This document shows, one piece after another, positions 38,031 to 46,313 of a DNA stretch of 64,000 nt (the first letter of the stretch is position 1; each line of letters begins with the position of its first letter). The notes beneath the pieces are model-generated. The model did no database searches and was not told the origin of the DNA. It worked only from the letters and a program-made list of their open reading frames with translations. A program made the position numbers and the translations under genes. The DNA is from Stentor roeselii. Taxonomy: Eukaryota > Ciliophora > Heterotrichea > Heterotrichida > Stentoridae. Location: contig RSEH01000106.1 in NCBI GenBank assembly GCA_006503475.1, forward strand, positions 1 to 64,000. The letters run 5' to 3'.

Positions 38031-39332
38031 ATGGGATCTAATCGATGTGGGGATTGTCGAAAGTTCGCTATTGTTTATTGTGAATGCTCTAAACAAAAGT
38101 ACTGTGATTTTCACTTTTACAAGCATATTGATCAGGGCGATGGTCATGAGGTTAAGTATTTAATTGAAAACAATGCTGATGGACTTACTGATATTGAAAG
38201 TGATGAACGGGACTTGCAAAAAAGTGGCTTCGCTGTTAGTGGTGTCAAGTTCCCGGTTTGTGACTTGGCTGTTGGAAGCACTCAAATTTTCACAGCGGAA
38301 AAAGACGGGGTTTACATGCGTCCCAAAGAAGGCTTCGCTGTCGGGAAACAGTTTTTGACTTATTTTTCTGTCTGGTCACTTGACTTGAATGATGATCACA
38401 ACATCGTCGTGGCTGGTCTAGACACAAATGAAATTTGTGTCTTTAACTATTTACTATCCACTGAACCTATTTCAATATTCACTAAAAGTGGCCCTATTTC
38501 AAGTGTCAAGCTTTTTCACAAGACTAAATCCGACAACTCAAGTTTCTCCCAAATCAAAACAAATGACCTGCTTGTAGCTTCAGGTTCTAATTCCGGTGAC
38601 ATAGAGATCTACTTACTTTCAACCACAGGAATTACTCAAGTTTTCAGTGAAAAATCTCATGAAAAACCTGTAGTTTCAATAGCGGTTAGTTCATCTTCCA
38701 GGTATTTAATTACAGGCTGCACTTTTGGACTTATAAACATTTTCGATCAAAACAACGGATTTCAACTTACCTCGAAGTTATCTCCTTTAAAATCATCAAT
38801 TGTTTCAATCAGAATTTCAGAATCTTCTGAAATCTTCACCGCGACCTTAAACGGCGAGGTCTCTGTGGGAAACATCGAAGAGAACCAGTTGAATCTTATC
38901 TACTCCCACAATGATCAGATCTTCAACATGCAGATCGATTCCCCAGGGTGTTATTTTTACATATCCGACGCAAATTACAGCATTTTCAAAGTAACCCGAG
39001 GCAACATCGACGAAAAACTAATGATTTTCACTTACTGTTCTTTCGTCAGGTCCTTCGTTCTCGATTGTTCATCACCTTCAGAAACTTTATACCTTGTGGT
39101 AGGCGAGAGCGAGTTAACCAAAACCGACATCATCAGCCGAGAAAACAAAAAAATAAGTCCTTCCCGTTTGATTCTTACAAAATTCTTCGGAAAGGCAAGT
39201 CAATACCTGCTATGCGGTTACGAAGATGAAGAAACATTGATTTTCGACGTTTCAACAAGTAAGATAATGTACAACTACAGTTCTGTGAAAGAAGTAGAAG
39301 AAGGTTTAAACAATACTTTTAAGAATAAATAA
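38031..39332 (+). CDS. WD40-like beta-propeller protein with N-terminal zinc motif
   Basis: The 433-aa protein starts with a B-box-like cluster (CGDCRKFAIVYCECSKQKYC followed by H-F-Y-K-H and D-G-H, about 5-45). The rest is beta-rich with WD40-like blades, for example HEKPVVSIAVSSSSRYLITG then CTFGLINIFD, and SSIVSIRISESSEIFTATL. Blades are degenerate, with few W-D pairs. The combination suggests a scaffold. A ubiquitin-system role is possible but not shown. The start has a CTATAAATG context. Confidence 0.65.
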   Translation: MGSNRCGDCRKFAIVYCECSKQKYCDFHFYKHIDQGDGHEVKYLIENNADGLTDIESDERDLQKSGFAVSGVKFPVCDLAVGSTQIFTAEKDGVYMRPKEGFAVGKQFLTYFSVWSLDLNDDHNIVVAGLDTNEICVFNYLLSTEPISIFTKSGPISSVKLFHKTKSDNSSFSQIKTNDLLVASGSNSGDIEIYLLSTTGITQVFSEKSHEKPVVSIAVSSSSRYLITGCTFGLINIFDQNNGFQLTSKLSPLKSSIVSIRISESSEIFTATLNGEVSVGNIEENQLNLIYSHNDQIFNMQIDSPGCYFYISDANYSIFKVTRGNIDEKLMIFTYCSFVRSFVLDCSSPSETLYLVVGESELTKTDIISRENKKISPSRLILTKFFGKASQYLLCGYEDEETLIFDVSTSKIMYNYSSVKEVEEGLNNTFKNK

Positions 39333-39347
39333 TTTCTAACTATTGAG

Positions 39348-40763
39348 TTAAACCAAGTCCCTTCGTTTCGCCTTCTTAGGACTCACTGCGTCGAGGAAAA
39401 AGTCAGTCTTGGTCCTCTGGGCTTCTGGGACGTAATCACGTCTGGGGTGTCCCACGTAGTACTGTCTTGGTCTCACGATTTTATTCTCAGGGTCTGAGTG
39501 GAACTCTTTCCAATGCGCGAGCCACCCGACGATTCTTGGAATCGTGAAGAGAACGGGGAACATGTCTGTTGGGAAACCCATTGCTCGGTATATCACTCCT
39601 GTGTAGAAGTCAACGTTAGGGTAAAGCTTTCGGTCGATGAAGTACTTGTCGGTTAAAGCGATTTTTTCAAGTTCCATTGCGATGTCGATTAGAGGCTCTC
39701 TTCCACAGACGGAAAACACGTCTTCTGCGATGGTTCTGACGATTTTTGCCCTTGGGTCGTAGTTTTTGTAAACACGGTGACCGAAACCCATCAGTCGGCC
39801 GTTTCCTCGCTTTACGCCTTCGAGGAACTTTGGAATGTTTTCGATTGAACCGATTTCTTCTAACATTCTTAGAACTGCTTCGTTTGCACCTCCGTGTCTT
39901 CTGCCGTATAGAGCCGCTGCGGCTCCTGCGATGCAGCTGTACACGTCGACTTCACTGGAAGCCAGGTGCCTCATAGCAGCAGTCGAGCAATTAAGTTCAT
40001 GTTCAGCATGTAAGATAAACAAAACATCCAAAGCCTTGACCAATTTCGGATGAGGTTTAAACGAGCTTTCATTGAGTCTATCCATCATATACAAAAAGTT
40101 CTCAATATAGCTCAAACCCTGTGCTGGGTCATTAAAAGGCCTTCCGATCCTATTCCGATAAGCAAAAGCCGCAACAGTCGTGATACGACCAATGATCCTA
40201 TAGATCTGCTTGTTAACCTGCAGAGTATCTTTATAAGGGTCAAGTCCGGGTAGCAAGGCAGGGTTTTGTTCAGGCTGAAAGGTACTCATGGCTGCCATGG
40301 TACTGACCAGCACGCCCATAGGATGAGCATCATAATGAAAGCTCTGCATCATTCTTGAGATATCAGTATGAATATAAGTATGATGCATAATTTTATGTTC
40401 CCACTGCGAAAACTGCGTTTTCGTCGGCAATTCGCCAAAAATCAGCAAAAATGCAACTTCAAGAAAAGTTGACTTCTCAGCCAGTTCCTCAATAGGGTAC
40501 CCTCGATACTCAAGAATCCCTTTATCGCCATCAATAAAACTTATCTTCGAAGTACAGCAAACAGTCTGCATGTACCCCGGGTCGTACAACATCAAGTTCT
40601 CTCCTTCCTTCGACTTGAACTTTCCCAGGTCTTTCGCTTCAATAAAGTTATTTTTTATCTCAAGTTCCGCTGACTTGCCACTGCGACTGTCAGTGACAGT
40701 CAAGGAAGACTTCGCCAGAAGATGTGACTCGACAAGTGCGAGTCGTTGAAGAGCTCTGTCCAT
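39348..40763 (-). CDS. CS: citrate synthase, probably peroxisomal (PTS2-like signal)
   Basis: The 471-aa enzyme condenses acetyl-CoA and oxaloacetate. Catalytic residues lie in HAEHELNCS (His), MGFGHRVYKNYDPRA (His) and PNVDFYTG (Asp). It is of the bacterial/plant-peroxisomal type rather than the animal mitochondrial type, with a beta-rich N-terminal extension (FIDGDKGILEYRGYPIEEL). Residues 7-15 read RLALVESHL, fitting the PTS2 consensus R-L-x5-H-L, as in plant glyoxysomal citrate synthase. This suggests import into peroxisomes and a role in the glyoxylate cycle. The gene is convergent with the WD40 gene at 15 bp. Confidence 0.93.
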   Translation of the reverse strand: MDRALQRLALVESHLLAKSSLTVTDSRSGKSAELEIKNNFIEAKDLGKFKSKEGENLMLYDPGYMQTVCCTSKISFIDGDKGILEYRGYPIEELAEKSTFLEVAFLLIFGELPTKTQFSQWEHKIMHHTYIHTDISRMMQSFHYDAHPMGVLVSTMAAMSTFQPEQNPALLPGLDPYKDTLQVNKQIYRIIGRITTVAAFAYRNRIGRPFNDPAQGLSYIENFLYMMDRLNESSFKPHPKLVKALDVLFILHAEHELNCSTAAMRHLASSEVDVYSCIAGAAAALYGRRHGGANEAVLRMLEEIGSIENIPKFLEGVKRGNGRLMGFGHRVYKNYDPRAKIVRTIAEDVFSVCGREPLIDIAMELEKIALTDKYFIDRKLYPNVDFYTGVIYRAMGFPTDMFPVLFTIPRIVGWLAHWKEFHSDPENKIVRPRQYYVGHPRRDYVPEAQRTKTDFFLDAVSPKKAKRRDLV

Positions 40764-40817
40764 ATTTATGACGTAATAAGTCTTGTGAATGAATTTTCTG
40801 ATGTGGTTAGATTATTA

Positions 40818-41912
40818 TTACTGGGAAAGTTTTAATATTGTGAAGGTTTCGTATTCCTGAGAAGATTTCGGGTAGTCTTTGTTTTGTTCTAATCGTCTGT
40901 GCAAGTCAGTCACAGGTTTAAAGTAACTGTGAGACATGGCTTCTCTAGGAGTGATCCTTTCAGCCTGAGTAGGAATTACATGGTCGTAAACGAGGCACTT
41001 GTCGAGGAAGTCCAGGACTTCTTCAGTGACCAGATGACGGTTCTGACTATTGACGAATTGAGTCCACTTTTTCCTCGGGTACTGTCTCAAAATATCATCA
41101 AATTCGTCGTCAAGGTCAATGTTATACTTGTTGATGTACTCATAAAGGTCATCAGTTCCCATCACTTTCGCAACTTTAATCAACTGGTCATAATTATCAT
41201 CTCCATGAAAAAAAGGTTCTTTTTTGAAGATCTAACTGAAAATTACCATCGCTGCCAACATGGCTCCAAGACTCCAGATGTCGAGAGAATAGTTGTAAAG
41301 CTGGTCGTTTACTAACAGCTCTGGACCTTTATAGTACCTGGAAGCTACCCGCACGTTGTACTCTCTTCCTGGAAAGTAAAACTCGGCAAGGCCCCAGTCG
41401 ATTACTCGCACTTTACGACGACTATGGTCGATCATTATGTTGTGAGGCTTGATGTCACGGTGCATGATTCCCTGTGAGTGGCAGTAGTCAAGAGCTTTTA
41501 AAATCTCATAAATATAAAATCTTATCTCGAAGTCGTTTAAAGTCGGAAATAAAGTCTTGTAGTCAGTGTTGTTCACGTGTTCGAAGACAAGAGCTGGAGT
41601 TCTTGATGATGGGTCTCTGACAATATCGAGTAATTTTATAATGTTTGGACCGTTTTGAAGGTTTTGAAGGATTTTTACCTCTCTGAAGATCTTTTTCTTC
41701 TTCACTGGCTTTAGAAGTTTGATTACTACTTTCGTGTTGGTTGATTTTTTGGTGCCGAGAAAAACTTCAGAGTATTTTCCACGGCCTATCTTTTGGTGGA
41801 CTTGATAATCATCTGGAGTATTCCACTGGATTTGTAAAAAATCGAAAGTGCTGTACTCTGGAGGACGTTCCCGGTTTACGTTTGAGTAAAACTTGGGTAC
41901 TGGGTAGTCCAT
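40818..41912 (-). CDS. CSNK2A: casein kinase 2 alpha subunit (2 exons)
   Basis: The spliced protein is 359 aa: exon 41912-41247, a 15-nt intron at 41246-41232, exon 41231-40818. Hallmarks of CK2 alpha are [15 protein letters not shown], the basic KPVKKKKI stretch, [17 protein letters not shown] (DWG in place of DFG) and [14 protein letters not shown]. After the intron come [20 protein letters not shown] and a [17 protein letters not shown] segment. CK2 is a constitutively active acidophilic kinase. The gene is divergent from the CDPK-like kinase gene with a 16-bp spacer. Confidence 0.95.
41232..41246 (-). other. 15-nt intron in CK2 alpha gene
   Basis: On the minus strand this reads GTAATTTTCAGTTAG. 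Splicing joins L-A-A-M to [10 protein letters not shown], exactly the conserved CK2 sequence. It contains an in-frame TAG, and A lies at position 10. Confidence 0.95.
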
Positions 41913-41928
41913 TTATATACAGATTTTC
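41913..41928. promoter_or_regulatory. 16-bp spacer between divergent start codons
   Basis: The interval between the CK2 alpha ATG and the CDPK-like ATG is TTATATACAGATTTTC. It is the shortest divergent spacer in the window and includes a TATATA-type run next to the CK2 start. Confidence 0.5.
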
Positions 41929-43347
41929 ATGGGCTGTCTTTGTCCACCCAGCCAATCTCCAACCCCAAATATGAACCTATTAAAAGTAATTGAAAAGCCA
42001 AACAAGCCAACAAAGCGAAGTTCCTCATTAAACAGCATCAATTTAGAAGATCTCTATCAAGTAAATCTCGAGTCTCACTCAAATTTCTTCGCCGATTTCC
42101 GATTATCATCTCAAAAAATCGGTTCAGGTCGCCACGGAGTAATAAAACTATGCTACAAAAAAACAAACAACAAGAAATTCGCAGTAAAACTCTTAAAAAA
42201 AGACCCAACCTCTGAAACATTCAAATTAAATCTCTCAATCCTTCGTCAAGTGCAATATTTATCAGTACTAAACCACCCATCACTGTTAAAAATCCATTCA
42301 TTTTACGAAGACCACATAAATTTTTACATTGTTATGGACCACTTTAAACAGGGCGACCTTTATGAAAGGCTAATAAAAAATCATAAGTTTTGTGAAACTT
42401 GCACTTCTCGAATAATGCGGCAGATCTTCTCAGCACTCGCTTTTTTGCACAGCAAAGGATTGGCTCATCGCGACATTAAGCTCGAAAATATGCTGTTGGA
42501 AGAAAATGATTCAGAAATTTTAGTGAAAATCACTGATTTCGATACTTTTGGTGTTTTAGATGGAAAGTTTTTTCATCAGTTTCAAGGAAGTCTTCCTTAT
42601 ATGGCTCCTGAAGTGTTGAAAAGATGGTATAATGAAAAGTGTGATGTTTGGAGCGCTGGAGTCGCCATGTTCGCCATGCTCACTGGAAGGTACCCGTTTG
42701 TTGGAGAGACTTCTGAAGAGATTTGTGGAAGGATTTTGAATCAGGAACTTGATGGAAGTGATTTTATAGGAATTTCGAATGATGCTGTTGGACTAATTAA
42801 GAAGGTTTTAGAGAAGGATCCTGAAAAACGATTTTCAGCTGCTGAGGCTTATCGACATGGCTGGATCTTGAAGAACAGCTATCGTTCTATTCAAAAGCCG
42901 GTGAAAATACCAGGATACGATGCTTTATCACATGGTCTCAAGTTATGGGCTCTGCAATACGTGATCGACGATTACGACCTGGTTCATTTTGAACTAGCTT
43001 TTTTACAGTCCGATAGCAACTTAGACGGTTTCCTAGATACCTCAGAACTAAGCGACTACTTAAAACTAGTCAGTCATCATGAGTCAACCCTAATCATTTC
43101 TCATGGTTTTTGGACAACTCCTAATCATCTAAACTTTTACGAGTTTATATCAGTGATGGCTCCAAGTTCATTCTGGGAAGATCATTATTCTCAAATACTA
43201 AGTGAATTTCCCTTAACATTCCCAACAACTGAGTCAAAAATAGTCTTTTTTTTGAAGTCGAAGCTTAAAGGTCCCGGGCGATTTTCAGGAATCTCTTCTG
43301 ACGAAGAACTGACTGAAAGAGACCTTTGGTCATTAGTGACAAAATAA
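41929..43347 (+). CDS. CDPK-like kinase with altered DFG motif
   Basis: The 472-aa protein starts MGCLCPP, a likely myristoylation/palmitoylation site. The kinase domain (about 60-330) has IGSGRHGVIKL, FAVKLLKK, HRDIKLEN, ITDFDTFG (DFD instead of DFG) and APEVLKRWY. In the C-terminal region one EF-hand looks canonical (DSNLDGFLDTSE); the other expected hands are degenerate or missing. It is probably a divergent paralogue of the CDPK at 30426-31910. The DFG change may lower or alter activity. It is followed after 14 bp by the CAMTA-like gene. Confidence 0.82.
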   Translation: MGCLCPPSQSPTPNMNLLKVIEKPNKPTKRSSSLNSINLEDLYQVNLESHSNFFADFRLSSQKIGSGRHGVIKLCYKKTNNKKFAVKLLKKDPTSETFKLNLSILRQVQYLSVLNHPSLLKIHSFYEDHINFYIVMDHFKQGDLYERLIKNHKFCETCTSRIMRQIFSALAFLHSKGLAHRDIKLENMLLEENDSEILVKITDFDTFGVLDGKFFHQFQGSLPYMAPEVLKRWYNEKCDVWSAGVAMFAMLTGRYPFVGETSEEICGRILNQELDGSDFIGISNDAVGLIKKVLEKDPEKRFSAAEAYRHGWILKNSYRSIQKPVKIPGYDALSHGLKLWALQYVIDDYDLVHFELAFLQSDSNLDGFLDTSELSDYLKLVSHHESTLIISHGFWTTPNHLNFYEFISVMAPSSFWEDHYSQILSEFPLTFPTTESKIVFFLKSKLKGPGRFSGISSDEELTERDLWSLVTK

Positions 43348-43361
43348 TGTAAATATGTATA

Positions 43362-44759
43362 ATGGAAATCCCTCAGCAGTGGTCATGGCTCAAGCCAAGC
43401 GATGTCTTCATCTTACTAAAAAGCTCTGAAAGTAGTGCTTACCCTTTCATCACCTCTTACTCAACCGTTCCGAAGGCAGGGAATATCTTTTTCATTAGGA
43501 AGTCCCAGTTTAAAAGATGGAAACAAGACGGCCATAATTATATCAGCAGAAAAAACGGCGTCGGCATCAGAGAAGACAGAGAAAAGTACACATTTGGAAG
43601 TGAAACTGTCACTTGCACATATGTCCATGGCTCTGGGGCTTGTCCAAGCTGTAAAAATTCTTATCTTGTCACTTGTTCTAACTGCGGGTTAAATATCACT
43701 TCTGTGCTTTTTCATCGAAGAGCTTATTGGCTTGTTTCTAACCCTGAAATCATACTCGTTCATTATTTGGATGACTCGATGGAAAAAATCACTGATAATA
43801 ACTTTCAAAGCTCGGGAGAACAGATTAAAAAAATTGCGGAATTGTTGAGACAAATTGATTTTGAGTCTTTTTCCGGAATGAAGATTATTGAGTTCTGTCC
43901 TGAGTGGAGTGATGTTCATGGAGGTACGAAAGTTGTGATTTGTACTGACCCGCCTTTGCTGGTTCCTAATCCTCAAAATCTTTTTTGTGCTTTTGGAGAT
44001 ATGTTGGTGCAGGTGGAGTCGGTTATGTTAGGAGTTTTTAAATGTTTTACACCTCCTCATTCCCCAGGCTATGTCGATTTTTACCTAGTCTACGAGTCAA
44101 GAGACATAACCCAAACCAGAAAAATTTTCGAATTCAAAGACCTAGGCCAAGAAAATTTCATATCAAAAAGCTTAGAATGGTGGGAATCGGACCGAAAAAC
44201 AATAGAAAAAGACCTCATTGAAAACATGCAAATAGACCTTCAAGAAGAGTTCGACGAGAACCAATTCGACGAATGTTTTTTCCTAACCCAATTCTCAAAA
44301 ATCACTGAAAAACCTGACTGGGACGATTTACTCGAATGTGGCCGAAGCTACCTTCACTTCTTCTGCGCCTTGGGTTTTTCTTCATTAATCCGAAATTTCT
44401 CAGACTGGATAAGAAAGCCAACAATAAAAGACCAAAACGATAAAAGTCCAATCGACATCGCACTGATCAAGCACAACTACGACTGTGCTTACGAGTTGAT
44501 TAGAATCAGCTGTGAAGACTCAGCAGGACTGAAATTCTGGAAAAAAGACCTGCTAAACGACCGAGTTCAAAAAATTCAAAGTCACGTCCGAGCCTGGATC
44601 CAACAACGACAGTTCAAAAACTTAAAAAGCGCTGCAAAGGTCTTGCAGAAGACTTTTCGAGGAATGATTGCTAGAAGGAACTTCAAGTATCAGAAACAAG
44701 CTGCGATTTTAATTCAAAAGTCAGTAAGAAGGTGGCTTATTTCTTTAGACCATCATTAG
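43362..44759 (+). CDS. CAMTA: CAMTA-like transcription factor (CG-1, TIG, IQ)
   Basis: The 465-aa protein has a CG-1 DNA-binding domain (about 5-126): WSWLKPSDVFILL, FKRWKQDGHNYISRKNG, RRAYWLVSNPEIILVHYLDD. Inside it, residues 94-108 carry C-P-S-C...C-S-N-C, a zinc-ribbon-like insert. A TIG/IPT domain follows (about 160-236), then a short ankyrin-like region (about 322-372) and about three IQ motifs (401-460, e.g. IQSHVRAWIQQRQF). This is the plant/animal CAMTA order, linking calmodulin to transcription, but in a much shorter protein. The stop codon is TAG, 5 bp from the convergent neighbour's stop. Confidence 0.85.
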   Translation: MEIPQQWSWLKPSDVFILLKSSESSAYPFITSYSTVPKAGNIFFIRKSQFKRWKQDGHNYISRKNGVGIREDREKYTFGSETVTCTYVHGSGACPSCKNSYLVTCSNCGLNITSVLFHRRAYWLVSNPEIILVHYLDDSMEKITDNNFQSSGEQIKKIAELLRQIDFESFSGMKIIEFCPEWSDVHGGTKVVICTDPPLLVPNPQNLFCAFGDMLVQVESVMLGVFKCFTPPHSPGYVDFYLVYESRDITQTRKIFEFKDLGQENFISKSLEWWESDRKTIEKDLIENMQIDLQEEFDENQFDECFFLTQFSKITEKPDWDDLLECGRSYLHFFCALGFSSLIRNFSDWIRKPTIKDQNDKSPIDIALIKHNYDCAYELIRISCEDSAGLKFWKKDLLNDRVQKIQSHVRAWIQQRQFKNLKSAAKVLQKTFRGMIARRNFKYQKQAAILIQKSVRRWLISLDHH

Positions 44760-44764
44760 ATTAG

Positions 44765-45880
44765 CTAACCTGCTGAATAGTCTATTGTCAGTTCGTTGAA
44801 TTCATTACTTTTCAGGAAATCTTGGAAGAAATCGTTGTCGAACTCGGAGTAAATCTCTGAAAAAATCAATTCGAAGTCAGAATCGGAACTTAAGTTGAGA
44901 CTTGGAGGGAATTTCATCTGGGATTTTAAGTCTTTTAGAAGATTGAGGATTTTTTCTTTTTCTTGATGTGATTTCGTCTTTTCGTATACGCAGATGTTGA
45001 AAAGGACTTCGAATTGGAGTCGGAACTTTGGGCTAGGATTTTTTTTTAGTTGGTCTTTGATTTTTTCAACGAAAAATTTACTTTTTAAGGCGAAGTCTAA
45101 GTCGAATATATCGGGTAAGGGGATTATGAAGTGCTTGTCGTGCTCGTAGATGGAAACGGTGTTGATGGTTAAGATGATTGTGTTTCGGATAGGCAGTACT
45201 AGTAAAAATACAAGATTGGATTCAATGAAGATAATGATGTAACAACCGATCCACCCTATTACATAGAGAGTGTATTCGATTTTTAAAGATATATCACAGT
45301 TTTTTCGATTTATGTAGATGTTTAGCATGATCATTGTTAGGCATTCGAGAAATAGTTGAACTATTGCATGTGTATATAAAATTGAATCGAACTGAGACTC
45401 ATCAAGTTGAATTGATATGCTCGTAATAATAATACAGAGAACGGGCAGAATTAAGGCGGATGCTGTAATTATCAACACTTTGATATTCCAAGATAGTTTC
45501 AACCTACTTTTCAAAGAGTGTGCATTTTTTGAGGCAAAGTAACCTGAACTGAGTTTGATTAAATTGAAGATACGGTAGATTTTTAATAAGAGAGTTAAAA
45601 AAAACAATTCATTTAAAGTCACTAACATAAAATAAATGATCTGCATCAATAGGTTAAAATGTTCTATGCCTTTTATAGCAAAGTACCCATATATTATAGA
45701 GAGTAGAACTTCAAGATACCCAAAAACTGCTGAAAATATTATTAAGAAGTAAGATCTGGCATAAACTGCCTGAGAATCTCTGAATGATGAGATGTAAATA
45801 CAGAGCCCAATGAAGTAAAGAGTGATCACGGTAAATAATATAATCATGCTAATTTTCATGTTTTCTGGTTCAAATGCCAT
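44765..45880 (-). CDS. 7TM protein with C-terminal RGS-like domain
   Basis: The 371-aa protein has seven hydrophobic segments in about residues 10-245. A cytosolic domain follows (about 255-365); its LIFSEIYSEFDNDFFQDFLK then SNEFNELT matches the end of RGS domains (I-Y-x-x-M-x-x-D-x-F-x-x-F-L-x-S-x-x-Y-x-x-L). The same 7TM-RGS fusion is known from plant RGS1 and from other protists, where it speeds GTP hydrolysis on G-alpha. The early RGS helices are weak, so the call is moderate. I cannot assign a ligand. Confidence 0.58.
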   Translation of the reverse strand: MAFEPENMKISMIILFTVITLYFIGLCIYISSFRDSQAVYARSYFLIIFSAVFGYLEVLLSIIYGYFAIKGIEHFNLLMQIIYFMLVTLNELFFLTLLLKIYRIFNLIKLSSGYFASKNAHSLKSRLKLSWNIKVLIITASALILPVLCIIITSISIQLDESQFDSILYTHAIVQLFLECLTMIMLNIYINRKNCDISLKIEYTLYVIGWIGCYIIIFIESNLVFLLVLPIRNTIILTINTVSIYEHDKHFIIPLPDIFDLDFALKSKFFVEKIKDQLKKNPSPKFRLQFEVLFNICVYEKTKSHQEKEKILNLLKDLKSQMKFPPSLNLSSDSDFELIFSEIYSEFDNDFFQDFLKSNEFNELTIDYSAG

Positions 45881-46313
45881 TATTATAAAATACTAAAAGT
45901 ACTGCTATCGATAAAAAGATTGTTTATCAAATTTCAAGAATTGTGATTATCCAGAATCATGTCCTTTGAAAAATTTTTAATTAAGCCATTCAAATTCAGT
46001 CTCAGTCAATTTCTATATCTAAATAAATTCCAGAAAAATACAGGTAAGTAAAAAAATTAAAACAAGGTCAAAACTTGAAAATTCAAATGAAATTGATAAT
46101 CTTTTCATATTCCTTATAATCAGAGTTCATAATAAAAGTTCTCTAAATCCCAATACTAAGATTTAATTAATTTACCCAAAAATTTCCAAAATTTTATTTA
46201 AAACCTCAAAGCGATAATATTTTCCATTCATGAATTTCTAGTCTTAACCTTTACCCACAAACCTGATCAATCAAAACCTCCAATCCAAATTTTATTATTC
46301 CCATAATATCTTA
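45881..46313. other. AT-rich spacer, no gene seen
   Basis: This 433-bp interval lies between the divergent 7TM-RGS and coiled-coil genes. It is AT-rich with frequent stops, and I see no RNA gene or conserved element apart from the immediate start-codon contexts. Confidence 0.5.
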
